Of a stretch of 64,000 nt of DNA, positions 55,520-64,000 are shown in pieces. The notes under the pieces are model-generated. The model made no database searches. It had not been told where the DNA came from and was given only the letters and a program-made list of their open reading frames with translations. Source of the DNA: Pomphorhynchus laevis (lineage: Eukaryota > Acanthocephala > Palaeacanthocephala > Echinorhynchida > Pomphorhynchidae); contig WNNJ02003526.1 in NCBI GenBank assembly GCA_012934845.2, forward strand, positions 310,001-374,000, written 5' to 3'. How positions within the stretch are numbered: position 1 is the stretch's first letter; each line of letters opens with the position of its first letter. The position numbers and the translations under genes were made by a program.

Positions 55520-56625
55520 TGATCATATCAACTAAGTGAGTCTACGTATTTTATCCTATATATAAATAAAAGATAAAGATTTATAATTTTAAAAATTATA
55601 AATAGTTTGCAAGGTGCCAAAACAGATACCTTCCGATTCGACTGATCAACATATTACTTCGATATGACCAGTTAAATTGGGTAACTGAGTATACCTAGTT
55701 TATACTATATATTAATAAAAAAGATAAATAATTATATAAGATTTTATAGAATTTATATTTATATCCAGTTAGAGGTTATCAGAAAGAACTTTTGTGTAAT
55801 CTTGATTTTTTGTAACTTGACTAATAAATAACAAACAATGTATAAGAATAAGGATTAGAGATCATCAGGAGGAACTGCTATGTTATTATGTTTCAACTTC
55901 TATTCCTCAATTCAATTGTTATGAATTTACTAATAAATAACATATGATGTATCATATGATGTATAATTAATAATTTAATATAAGATTTTATATAATTTAT
56001 ATTTATATCAAGTTAAAATTTAAAATTAAAATTTAAAATAAAATTCAATATGAATTGACTAATAAATAACATACGATGTATCATAATAAGGTTTAGAGAT
56101 CATCAGGAGGAACTGTTATGTTATCAGGTTTCGGAATCTATTCCTCGACCCCACATAGCAGCAGGGCCAGATACATGCTAATGACGTATTTACTTATCCA
56201 TCCATAACATTATTTCGCTTTATAGTTTAAATAAATTTTTAATAATATCTTGTCGATTTGTTTATTGTAAATTTAGTATTTTAATATTTTAAAAATATAT
56301 AATATCATAGGTTATATTACCAGAAAAACAACGTCCGAATGTTAATAATAACTTGCTAGTAGAACAAATCAGATCAGATAACTGGGCCTAATATAATTAA
56401 TATATTATAATATTATTATAATATCATATAATATTTTATTTAATTATTATTTTATGATTAATTTTATTATTTTATTATTTATTAAATATTATAAAAATAT
56501 CAAGTTAAAAATTAAAATAGAAATAAAATAAAAGTCAATTTTTATAAATTGACTAATAAACAATATACGATGTAAGAAGATAGGGAATATTGGTCACCAT
56601 AGAATAAACTGCTATGTAATCAGTT
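55520..56625 (-). repeat. Cluster of PLE-flank repeats
   Basis: At least three minus-strand copies in tandem or nested: termini near 55,530, 55,685 and 56,365 (GAGTCTACG, GTAACTGAGTATACC, GATAACTGGGCC), and TTATTTATTAG / TCCTCCTGATGATCTCTAAT blocks near 55,830-55,890, 56,055-56,120 and 56,545-56,600. The copy ending at 56,180 is the fullest: GGAATAGATTCC hairpin, GAAAC, and CTGCTATGTGG / AACATAGCAG. Confidence 0.7.
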
Positions 56626-57357
56626 TAAATTAAAATTAACAAACGTCGACTGTGGCGTTTACACCCTCATCAAAGTGGATCGTAATTTCCAAGTAAATTC
56701 TTGTGGTGTCTGCTAAACCTGAGTAGAAAAATACACAAATTGTTTATGAATTTTAATATACATTTGAGAATAGAACGACAAAACGTAGTGTTAACTAATT
56801 TATAATATTAATATGTTAATATTAATGTTTGCTGGGTAGATTTAATATTTAGATAAATCAAAATTAAAATTAATTAGAAAAGTAATTAACAAAACGGGTA
56901 TAAATAAATTTTACTTTAATTGAGTAAACATTCAATTGTCTTGTAATTTATCCTTCAACAAAGGGTTTAACGTTATGTTGAAGTTATTCAACTTAACCGT
57001 TTTATAAATTGAATATTTATTTCATATGGTGAATGTTTAAGGCTATAATTATTTAAGTTAGCTTAATCTACAATTAGTTTACTCTATTAAATTTATTTTT
57101 ACATTTATTTTTAGATTCTTTTTATAATTTCAGCTTGATTTGTTAGATGTATTCTCACTTTAGATTCACGATTCTCATTTTAGATTCGTGATTATTTTAT
57201 AATCTTATCATTATTTTGATAAATATTTTTTTAAATAATAAATAATTATATTTAATTAATAAATATTTATATAAGATTTGAAAAATTAATTGAAATTTTC
57301 TTATTTATAATTATTTCAAAATTCAATTCAAAGTTTAATAGTTCAATTTTTCGATTT
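56626..57357. other. Unassigned AT-rich sequence
   Basis: No gene found. It forms the 3' side of the minus-strand gene ending at 57,358; no canonical AATAAA was found close to its stop codon. Confidence 0.4.
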
Positions 57358-57890
57358 TTAATCTTCAGTTTTATAATTTGTCGGAACTAGCGAATTCGTT
57401 GACGACATTGTATCTACTTGCTGATCATCGCTCGAACTGATCATATTCTCATGATCTTCTTCATTACTGATTGTCGACAATTCATCTATTTGATCCTGAA
57501 TGTCAATTACGATTTTTTCCACCGCCTCCCTGGTTTCTTTGTTAATTGTATCAAGAGTTGTCATATATATCTGATCTTTCGCTGTAAGCCTTCGCATAAT
57601 ATCCATTCTTGACATGTACTTTGCTCTTCTTTGAATTCGAAACTTTGTTTTATCTAAATCTGCTCGCTTAGTCAGGTAATCATTCTGAACACTATCCTAA
57701 ATGTCGTAATATTTTTATTTTTAATTTAACTCTTTTAAAGATTAAATTAAATAAGAATCCATAATACCTTAAATGTCGTCACATAAGCTAAATCACGATG
57801 TGCTTGCTTTAATCTTCGTTTACATTTGATAATTATTTCATTTTCACGAGAGTCATCCATTATCGTTTCTTCTTTTTCACTCAGCGTGTC
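57358..57890 (-). CDS. Coiled-coil protein, last two exons
   Basis: Exon 57,768-57,890 (41 codons, DTLSEKEETIMDDSRENEII) follows acceptor TATTAAG. It is joined by a 71-bp intron (GTATTA ... CATTTAG) to exon 57,358-57,696 (112 codons and stop). The second exon contains RADLDKTKFRIQRRAKYMSR and IQDQIDELSTISNEEDHEN and ends in a serine/aspartate-rich tail. Both exons are in phase 0, and heptad-like charged residues indicate a coiled coil. The 5' exons were not found before 59.7 kb. The gene could be separate or an alternative 3' end of the WD-repeat gene upstream on the same strand, since its acceptor phase is compatible. Confidence 0.65.
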
Positions 57891-58850
57891 CTTAATATAT
57901 AAGCTAAGACCAGTAAGCATTACAGTTTATAGCCAGTATTCATTTTTTAAAACATTAGTTTTCTTAAAAATTATTGCAATAAATAATGACAGTCAAATGC
58001 TTATAATTTACATTATTAAATTGTACACATTCATTAAATCTTCTTATCGCTAAGTAGTTAATAATTTTAAAAGAACCGGGAATAAAATTGGTTTTTATAT
58101 ACACTATATTTCGATGGTTTCTGAAATCATCGTTGGGTTCTACAAGTTTTTTGAAGATGCTGGAAGTAGCTATTGAAATATAGTGTATATTAAAAACAAA
58201 TCGTCTTGCATATTATTAATTTGTGTATAAACACAAGAATGTTTACAATATAAAAATATATAAAATGCAACAGAATTTTCAAAAATATAATTTTTTATTA
58301 TTGCTTTCTTGTAAATCGAAGTTTTGTTTATAATTTATTCAAACAAATTTTTAAATAATTATTAATTATAATAATTTTATTTTTATAATTTTATTGTAAT
58401 AAAAATAAAATTAATTAATAAGTTTATTTTAATAATTAGTAATTTTAATAAAACACTGATTCCAAGCTATCTCAACTTATACAGTTAAGTAGTCAAGACA
58501 ACATATACTATAATTATATCTATTTATTTTTGAAGTAAATAATTAATTTAAATGAATTTCATGTTTTTATAATATTTATAACAAAATTTGTAAAACCTGA
58601 CGATGATGAGAGTAACGATCAAAGTATAAACGTTATGGAAAATAAATTTTCTTCTTGATTCCTTTAAAAATACTAATTATTAAAATAAAAATATTAATTA
58701 ATTTAATTTAATAAAATAAAAAATTATTAAAAAAAGTTATTAATAATAAATTATTTGAAAACTTGTTTGAATTAATTATAAACAAATCTTCGACTCTACA
58801 AGAATATAATAATTAAATATAAATACATTTTTTTAATTTTGTAACATTAA
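57891..58850. other. AT-rich interval with a foldback and a hammerhead-like scar
   Basis: Apart from the foldback at 58,091-58,197 and the sequence CCTGACGATGATGAGAG with AAACGTTATGG at about 58,598-58,640, no feature is supported. Confidence 0.4.
58091..58197. repeat. 107-bp foldback element
   Basis: Arms GTTTTTATATACACTATATT and its complement (58,173-58,197) pair almost perfectly over about 24 bp; the centre contains AAGATGCTGGAAGTAGCTAT. The core resembles the foldback at 41,322-41,495 and sequence at 35,965-36,010 (ATGCTGGTAGTTACTAGCGA), so it is probably the same MITE-like family. Confidence 0.8.
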
Positions 58851-59000
58851 AATGATAACTTTAAAAAGATCAAATATATTTTTTAAAAATTTAAATATAT
58901 TCACATATCTTATTCAATATATAATTACAAATTGTAATTATCTTGTAATCATTTATGCCTCTTATATCAACTTATACAATCCTAATTGTTATTTGCTCTT

Positions 59001-59106
59001 ATATAGCGTAGACTATATAAGTCTACGCTATATAATTGAACACGAAAGAAAGTTGATTTCTTTCGTGTTCAATTATATATACAAATAATTGAACACGAAA
59101 GAAATC
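59001..59106. repeat. Consecutive perfect palindromes with a third arm copy
   Basis: ATATAGCGTAGAC (59,001-59,013) pairs with GTCTACGCTATAT (59,021-59,033). Immediately after, AATTGAACACGAAAGAAA (59,034-59,051) pairs with 59,057-59,074 across the loop GTTGA. A third copy of that arm, AATTGAACACGAAAGAAATC, starts at 59,087. All stems are perfect. Confidence 0.95.
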
Positions 59107-59759
59107 AACGCCGACGCTGCTTTTATATCACTAATGGTATTGTAGCGTTTTATTAATGTATCGTAACCTGCATCCATTAAGAAATAGAAATAAAGTTATT
59201 TCACACGATAGTGCTCTTCAAGTGTAAAAATACACTAAAAGGAAGACTATAGCAATATTAAAAATTAGTAAAATTAAACTAATATAGCATATATTAGTTT
59301 AAAACAATCTCTTATATAGCATAGTTTTATATATCGTAGACTCAGTTACCTGATCTAATTTGCTTATATATTAATTATACTTTATTTTTTATATTTAGTG
59401 GCTTTTTTAACGGACGTTTTATATAATGTTGAAAAATATCCATTTATAAGTTTTCACAGCTTTTGTCATTGCTTAAAATATCAATGGTTCTTAATTATAC
59501 AATGGCTTATTACAATAAACTAAATATTATACCAGAAAGTATCAAAAATTCCAGAAATATGCAATTATTAAAATATTTTTAATATACAAATAATTTAAAT
59601 GTAAGATGTGTAATTTTATTAAATGTATTTAAATTAAACATTAAAAATGCTGTAAATTAAGTATATTGTATATACAGTTTAACCCATATGGTCAATTTAA
59701 ACATCAAATCGATTAGATTAAAATTTATTTTAGAAATAAAACCTTAAATAATTAAAAGG

Positions 59760-62700
59760 TCAAACGTAAAGATTAGCATTGTGCCGACGAAAATATTTTT
59801 TTATCCTAAATAAATGATTTCTAAAAATTCTACGCACTTTAGATGTATCGTCATCATCATGGACACTGGACGCATCTGTTGATTCAATAGGGATGACTTC
59901 CTTACCGCTATCTTTAGTATCTGGACTGGATAGTGTGATATCTTTCTTGGTTATCTGTGGTTGTTGCTTAAGACATTCAATTTGAACTTGCATCTTTGAC
60001 TGAAATTTAGACGTATCTGATTTAATAGTTTGCGCTGCATTACTATAGTCATGAGCATTCACATTTGTAATAGCATAGTCGAACACGTCCTTTTTTCTCA
60101 GATACAAAAGCTCTTTATCAAGAATCTTAATGTAACATTAATTTTTTTTACTAAAATAGATTTAAAAATAAAAATTATTTAATGATAAATTAAATAAATA
60201 CACATTTAACAAATTACTTGTGTAAACTACTTGTCGACTTTTCATAATTCGCTTATTAATTTTGTACTTATATTTTTCAATAATTTTAATTTCTATTTAA
60301 TTATGAAAACGAAAATATGCCTGGATAATTTTAAAATTTTACTACGCGATTGCAATTTTAATAGCAACCAAAGTTATCGTTGTATTTTGTTGACTCTCGA
60401 GCTTGTAATAACGCTTTGCGCTTTAACATTAAAATAATGATAGTGATGATATTTATTATTTGCTATTTACTATTTTTCGGATCTTTTGTAATTTTTAAAT
60501 CGATTACACAGTATAATTCCTATATATAAAACCATTTATTGGCATTTTTTAAATTTTACTATTTATTGTGCATTTTAGATAAATAAAGTTTTTAGAAAAA
60601 ATATAGTAAATGCAATTTACATCTAGTTTCCAAGTCAATAAGTAATTTAATCCGATATTTCTGTTCTAATTGGATGATCAATTAAAACAAAACTATTAAT
60701 TTCAATATTGCTGACGAAAATTGTCAAGTAATAAAAAATAATAAAGAAAATCTTCAACAACTATATTTATAAATAAATAATTATATTACAATACTTTATA
60801 TTTTACTAAACGTTTTTAGATTTTTAATAGGTATAGTAACATCTGGCACTGATGAGTCTCATTGTGACGACAAAACGGCATTCGTCATTCTTTCGCGTCT
60901 GGCTTACATGTTTTACAAGAAATTCACGCGGAATGGTCTCACTCTCCTTAAATAAAAGTTAGCCGATATTAAAGAGACCTGCGCTGGCATTTGCCAGTGC
61001 TTTTGCTAATGATCCTTTTTGGTGAAGCTGTAGTACTGATTTAGTACTCGATGATGTTACTAGAAAATTATCTTGTACATCATTCACATTGATTCAGTCA
61101 TTGATTACCGTTTGCCAGTCCTCCTCCGTATCCAGTAGTGGAAGGGATCTGGCACTGATGAGTCATTGTGATGAAGAAACGGCATTCTTCATTCTTTCTC
61201 ATCTGGCTTACATGTTTTACAAGAAATTCACGCGGAATGGTCTCACTCTCCTTAAATTCATGATAAAAGTTAGCCGATATTAAAGAGACCTGCGCTGACA
61301 TTTGCCAGTGTTTTTGCTAATAATCCTTTTTTTGGTAAAGCTGTAGTACTGATTTAGTACTCGATGATGTTACTAGAAAATTATCTTGTACATCATTCAC
61401 ATTGATTCATTCATTGATTACCGTATGCCAGTCCTCCTCTGTATCCAGTAGTGGAAGGGATCTGGCACTGATGAGTCATTGTGATGACGAAACGGCATTC
61501 GTCATTCTTTCGCGTCTGGCTTACATGTTTTACATGTATAGTAACTGTCATACGACTATTTTTTAATAGAACCTTCCTTTATTTTTTGCAAATTTTAAAT
61601 TACGTAAAAAAATATATCCAAACAATTTTGCGTTTTTGTTAATGGGGACACATCATTCTTTACTAGAAATAATTGCTTTCAAATGTTATCCGTTATTAAG
61701 TGCTTTTGAAATTGTAATAAATCGTTTAATTGGAAATATAATTTTATGAATCAAATTTGTATAATAAACAACACATTTTTAATGTTTTAAAAATATAAAG
61801 TTTTTATATTGAAAACGGTTACATTTGTCAAGCTAGTTTTTAAAATTTAAATAAATGAGCTATACGATATACAAATTTTATATAAATGCGCAAAGCCTTA
61901 AATAAAAAATTTGATTAAATTGGTTTTATGCTTTTGTAGAATTTAATATTACATAATAGTTTATTACATCTTAAATATTCGTTATATTCATTTTAGAAAA
62001 TAACTTGACTACCATATAATTAAAGAATACGTTAACTATAATATATTGGCGTAAACCACATAAGAGCAATCGCTGATTCGACCAGCATATTTATACGGTT
62101 CATGGCTAGATTATAAACCTGATATATACAAATAGATCAAGTTTATTTTAACTTATCCGGTACTCTAAACTAAAAACAGGATGATAATATGTCCCCAAAG
62201 TGTCCAAGTTAGTGTAAACCTTGCATTGTAAAAGTTTTGTAATTTTGATAACCAACGCTTAATAAATGCATTTTAAATTAATATAAATTCTAAATATAAT
62301 TTTTATGCATATTTGAATGTTTATATGCCTTTAAAAATAAAATATTTATTAAGTTAACTAACTATAATGAAACTTTGTTAGCATATATAGTTGCACTTAC
62401 AGAACTAAGAGATTGGCTACTCTTATTTGATGACCTAGCAAAATCTTCTCTAAGTTGCACAACTGACACAGTGCCAGAACCTTTTCCGACAGCAATCATT
62501 TGACCATTCTTTACGTTTATGCTCATACAATAAATGTTTCTTGTTCCGACCTAAAAATAAATTTCATCGTTAAAATTGTAATCAATGTTGTTAATTCTAT
62601 TTTTTGAATGTTATGTTTCTTGTTCCGACCTAAAAATAAATTTCATCGTTAAAATTGTAATCAATGTTGTTAATTCTATTTTTTGAATGTTATGCAGAAA

Positions 62701-63716
62701 TTAATGTCTGACATTTTAAGAACGATCCAAAAATATTTTTGTTGAAATTTAAACACTTTTGAACTTGAACACTTTTAATATATCTAGCAATAGTGTATAT
62801 GATTATTTGTGATTTTTACTGTATTTACGTATTTAAATGGGTAACGATATAAATATTCAAAGAAATTATCTAAATATTAAAATTAATAATAATTAATTAA
62901 TAATTAATACTTAATTAATTAATTAATTAAGTATTTAATAATTAATTATCAATATTAAACATTCTACCACGATTATTCCTAAATACAAAACAATGTCTTA
63001 CATTTACTGAAGAGACTGGTGTATTTCTTGAAATGGCCAAATCCCAAATATGGAATTTATTAAAAGCATTGATTGTAATAAAACTTGTTGGGTTAGTAGG
63101 AGACCATTTGGCAAGCAAAACATCATTTTGACAGCTAAAGATAACTTGTATTACGAAGACATTATTAAGGTCAAGACATAATTGCAAAATAATTTGCAAA
63201 ATAAGGAAATGAAAATATCATTCCAATTTTTTTAAAATGTTTAATTTAGAATGGCTTTTTTCTAAAATATAAAATCCCATAATTGCTTGAAAGAATTAAT
63301 TCGGTATTTTTGCTGTATCTATTAAATGATCATACATATTAATTTATTTCGGGTGAAAATCAATTTTATTATAAATATTTAATGTTATCACAAAAATATC
63401 ATTTTTGCAACATTTTCTACATACAAATCAGAAATATCCTCAGAACGTGTTTTATTTTTAGCCGGAGACATACATATATTTAATAGTAATACCTTAATTA
63501 TATCTACTAAGATAAGAGAAAGAATTAAATTAAAAATTAATTTTAAATTGAATTTATTTACTAATTTTATTAAAATTAATAAAAAATAAGAGACTCAAAT
63601 AAAAACACTATGAAAATGTTGGTTACATATCGTGTTTGATTAATTACCGAAATTTTCGAGGCATATAAGTCGCATTCTTTTACATAATTTATTATGCCAT
63701 CAGGAAGAGATGACAT
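59760..63716 (-). CDS. WD-repeat protein, axonemal dynein intermediate chain-like (five-exon model)
   Basis: Minus-strand exons: 63,648-63,716 (LPDGIINYVKECDLYASKIS), 63,425-63,492 (MSPAKNKTRSEDISD), 63,008-63,134 (KWSPTNPTSFITINAFNKFH then IWDLAISRNTPV), 62,401-62,550 (NIYCMSINVKNGQMIAVGKG then SGTVSVVQL) and 59,760-60,125 (LDKELLYLRKKDVFDY, ends RRHNANLYV). Lengths 69, 68, 127, 150 and 366 bp sum to 260 codons, and every junction keeps phase with GT-AG sites. The pattern WSPxxPTxF, IWDL, then a second blade with AVGxGxGTVxxxQL is that of dynein intermediate chains, which tether heavy chains in cilia or sperm tails. Known members are 600 residues or more, so this is a C-terminal part: the N-terminus lies beyond the window or is lost. 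The link to the last exon across 2.3 kb is the least certain. Confidence 0.6.
60126..60830. other. Putative intron sequence
   Basis: AT-rich, inside the proposed 2.3-kb intron of the dynein-like gene. A minus-strand run near 60,370-60,430 (LKRKALLQARESTKYNDN) could be an unlisted exon, but it lacks a clear acceptor. Confidence 0.3.
60831..60840 (+). repeat. Target site duplication, left
   Basis: GTATAGTAAC occurs at 60,831-60,840 and again at 61,536-61,545, exactly bracketing the ribozyme repeat array. Confidence 0.85.
61108..61182 (+). ncRNA. Hammerhead ribozyme, copy 1 (slightly degraded)
   Basis: CCGT and T (61,108-61,112), then stem I strand TGCCAG (61,113-61,118) pairing with CTGGCA before CTGATGA (61,155-61,161). 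Stem II is GTCAT-TGTG-ATGAA, in which the closing G-C has become G-A. Then GAAA (61,176-61,179) and CGG, which completes the 4-bp stem III with CCGT. The changed stem II base pair probably weakens it. Confidence 0.75.
61421..61495 (+). ncRNA. Hammerhead ribozyme, copy 2 (all core bases present)
   Basis: Stem III: CCGT (61,421-61,424) with ACGG (61,492-61,495). The cleavage triplet is GUA, cut after 61,425. Stem I: TGCCAG (61,426-61,431) with CTGGCA (61,462-61,467), closed by a 30-nt extension. Then CTGATGA (61,468-61,474), stem II GTCAT-TGTG-ATGAC (61,475-61,488) and GAAA (61,489-61,492). Stem III is the open helix, so it is type III in form, with an unusually short 4-bp stem III. Confidence 0.9.
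61546..62400. other. Putative intron sequence
   Basis: AT-rich, no features; inside the 2.3-kb intron of the proposed minus-strand gene, ending at donor GTAAGT (62,395-62,400 on the minus strand). Confidence 0.4.
62534..62691. repeat. 79-bp tandem duplication across a splice acceptor
   Basis: 62,534-62,612 is repeated at 62,613-62,691 with no visible differences. The unit includes the first 17 bases of the exon at 62,401-62,550 and its acceptor TTTTAG, so two acceptors exist (minus strand, before 62,550 and before 62,629). Confidence 0.95.
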
Positions 63717-64000
63717 AACATTTTATTAAAAAAGTGTGTTTTATTCCGAAAATTTAATCTTTTTTAGATTGCCAAAGAGGAAATTTGAATTTTATGTTTT
63801 ATAAAATATATTGTTTACAATTTCGGTAAGTTTTTAACTGAAAGTGTTTTAATTTCTTCGTAAGAAAAGTGCTTTTATGGTTAATCTATAGTTCTGAATT
63901 TTTAAAATTAAAAATTTTGAAATTTTTAAAATTTGGCTGAAACAAAAATGCTATTGGTAATTTGAAATTTATAAAGAAATTTAGAAGACACTAATTAATA
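63717..64000. other. Window end, no supported feature
   Basis: AT-rich. On the minus strand, in-frame stops lie just upstream of the ATG at 63,716 and no acceptor is visible there, so the 5' part of the dynein-like gene was not found. Confidence 0.4.

Larger units (their letters stand above)
60841..61535 (+). mobile_element. Retrozyme-like tandem array, units of about 310 bp with hammerheads
   Basis: Shared sequence beginning ATCTGGCACTGATGAG starts at 60,841, 61,147 and 61,460 (periods 306 and 313), giving 2.3 copies. The first and last are partial. The array is flanked by the 10-bp duplication GTATAGTAAC. The predicted cleavage sites at 61,112/61,113 and 61,425/61,426 are exactly one 313-nt monomer apart, as expected if the RNA is processed to unit-length circles. 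There is no coding sequence, so it would depend on another element's RT; PLE RTs in the window are candidates. It sits in the proposed intron of the minus-strand dynein-like gene, in antisense. Confidence 0.85.

Noticed and set aside
57418-57612. 64-codon plus-strand frame
   Set aside because: It is antisense to the well-supported coiled-coil exon at 57,358-57,696.
58852-59088. 78-codon plus-strand frame
   Set aside because: Low-complexity AT sequence running through the palindromes, with no motif or splice support.
60845-60890. Third functional hammerhead in the first array unit
   Set aside because: Its stem I 5' strand is missing at the element boundary and the GAAA core is altered (GACAAAAC).
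61098-61301. Minus-strand 67-codon protein in the ribozyme array
   Set aside because: It lies across the ribozyme and its tandem copies; the other unit copies do not keep the frame.
60845-61510. Type I fold of the tandem-repeat hammerhead with cleavage at the GTC just after GAAACGGCATTC
   Set aside because: It gives an A-A mismatch at the base of stem I and no stem I partner. The alternative using CCGTA and TGCCAG gives perfect stems I and III.

Overview
This is about 64 kb of AT-rich eukaryotic nuclear DNA, most likely from an invertebrate animal. The signs are GT-AG introns in short-exon genes, several clades of non-LTR retrotransposon, Penelope-like elements, a 370-bp satellite, hammerhead ribozyme repeats, and a gene fragment resembling an axonemal dynein intermediate chain. 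There is no operon structure. The sequence does not let me assign a phylum. Many apparent open frames start at codons other than ATG or are simply AT-rich noise.

Layout. 1-1.05 kb: remains of a Penelope-like element (PLE) and its flanking repeat. 1.6-2.63 kb: a decayed non-LTR element with a zinc-knuckle C-terminus, broken by a CR1-like 3' end (2.63-3.67 kb). 3.8-4.1 kb: a 20-bp minisatellite. 4.4-6.7 kb, 8.9-16.25 kb and 23.2-26.6 kb: more copies of the same CR1-like family, one nearly full length on the minus strand (9.4-13.6 kb). 16.5-17.4 kb: fragments of another non-LTR element and of a Merlin-like DNA transposon. 17.77-22.71 kb: a 370-bp satellite, 13.35 copies. 28.08-31.32 kb: the one long intact gene, an intronless 1080-residue helical protein I do not recognise, followed at 32.4-33.2 kb by a rearranged pseudogene copy. 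33.5-38.1 kb: a chain of short exons on the plus strand that I read as a fragmented or decaying multi-exon gene. 38.9-40.4 kb and 51.7-54.0 kb: PLE remains. 42.4-43.4, 46.1-46.6 and 54.5-54.9 kb: pieces of three further non-LTR elements. 55.5-56.6 kb: a cluster of PLE-flank repeats. 57.36-57.89 kb: the last two exons of a coiled-coil gene on the minus strand. 59.76-63.72 kb: a phase-consistent five-exon minus-strand gene encoding a WD-repeat protein of dynein intermediate-chain type.

The most notable content is catalytic RNA. At 60,841-61,535 an approximately 310-bp unit is tandemly repeated 2.3 times between 10-bp direct repeats. At each internal junction it can form a hammerhead ribozyme with stem III open, and the copy at 61,421-61,495 has every core base. 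A second hammerhead, of type I with a palindromic stem III, lies on the minus strand at 53,465-53,506 beside PLE sequence. Together with PLE reverse transcriptases (52.5-53.2 kb and elsewhere) and a PLE GIY-YIG endonuclease piece (51.7-52.5 kb), this looks like a retrozyme/PLE pair: a small ribozyme-bearing circular-RNA retroelement and its probable mobiliser.
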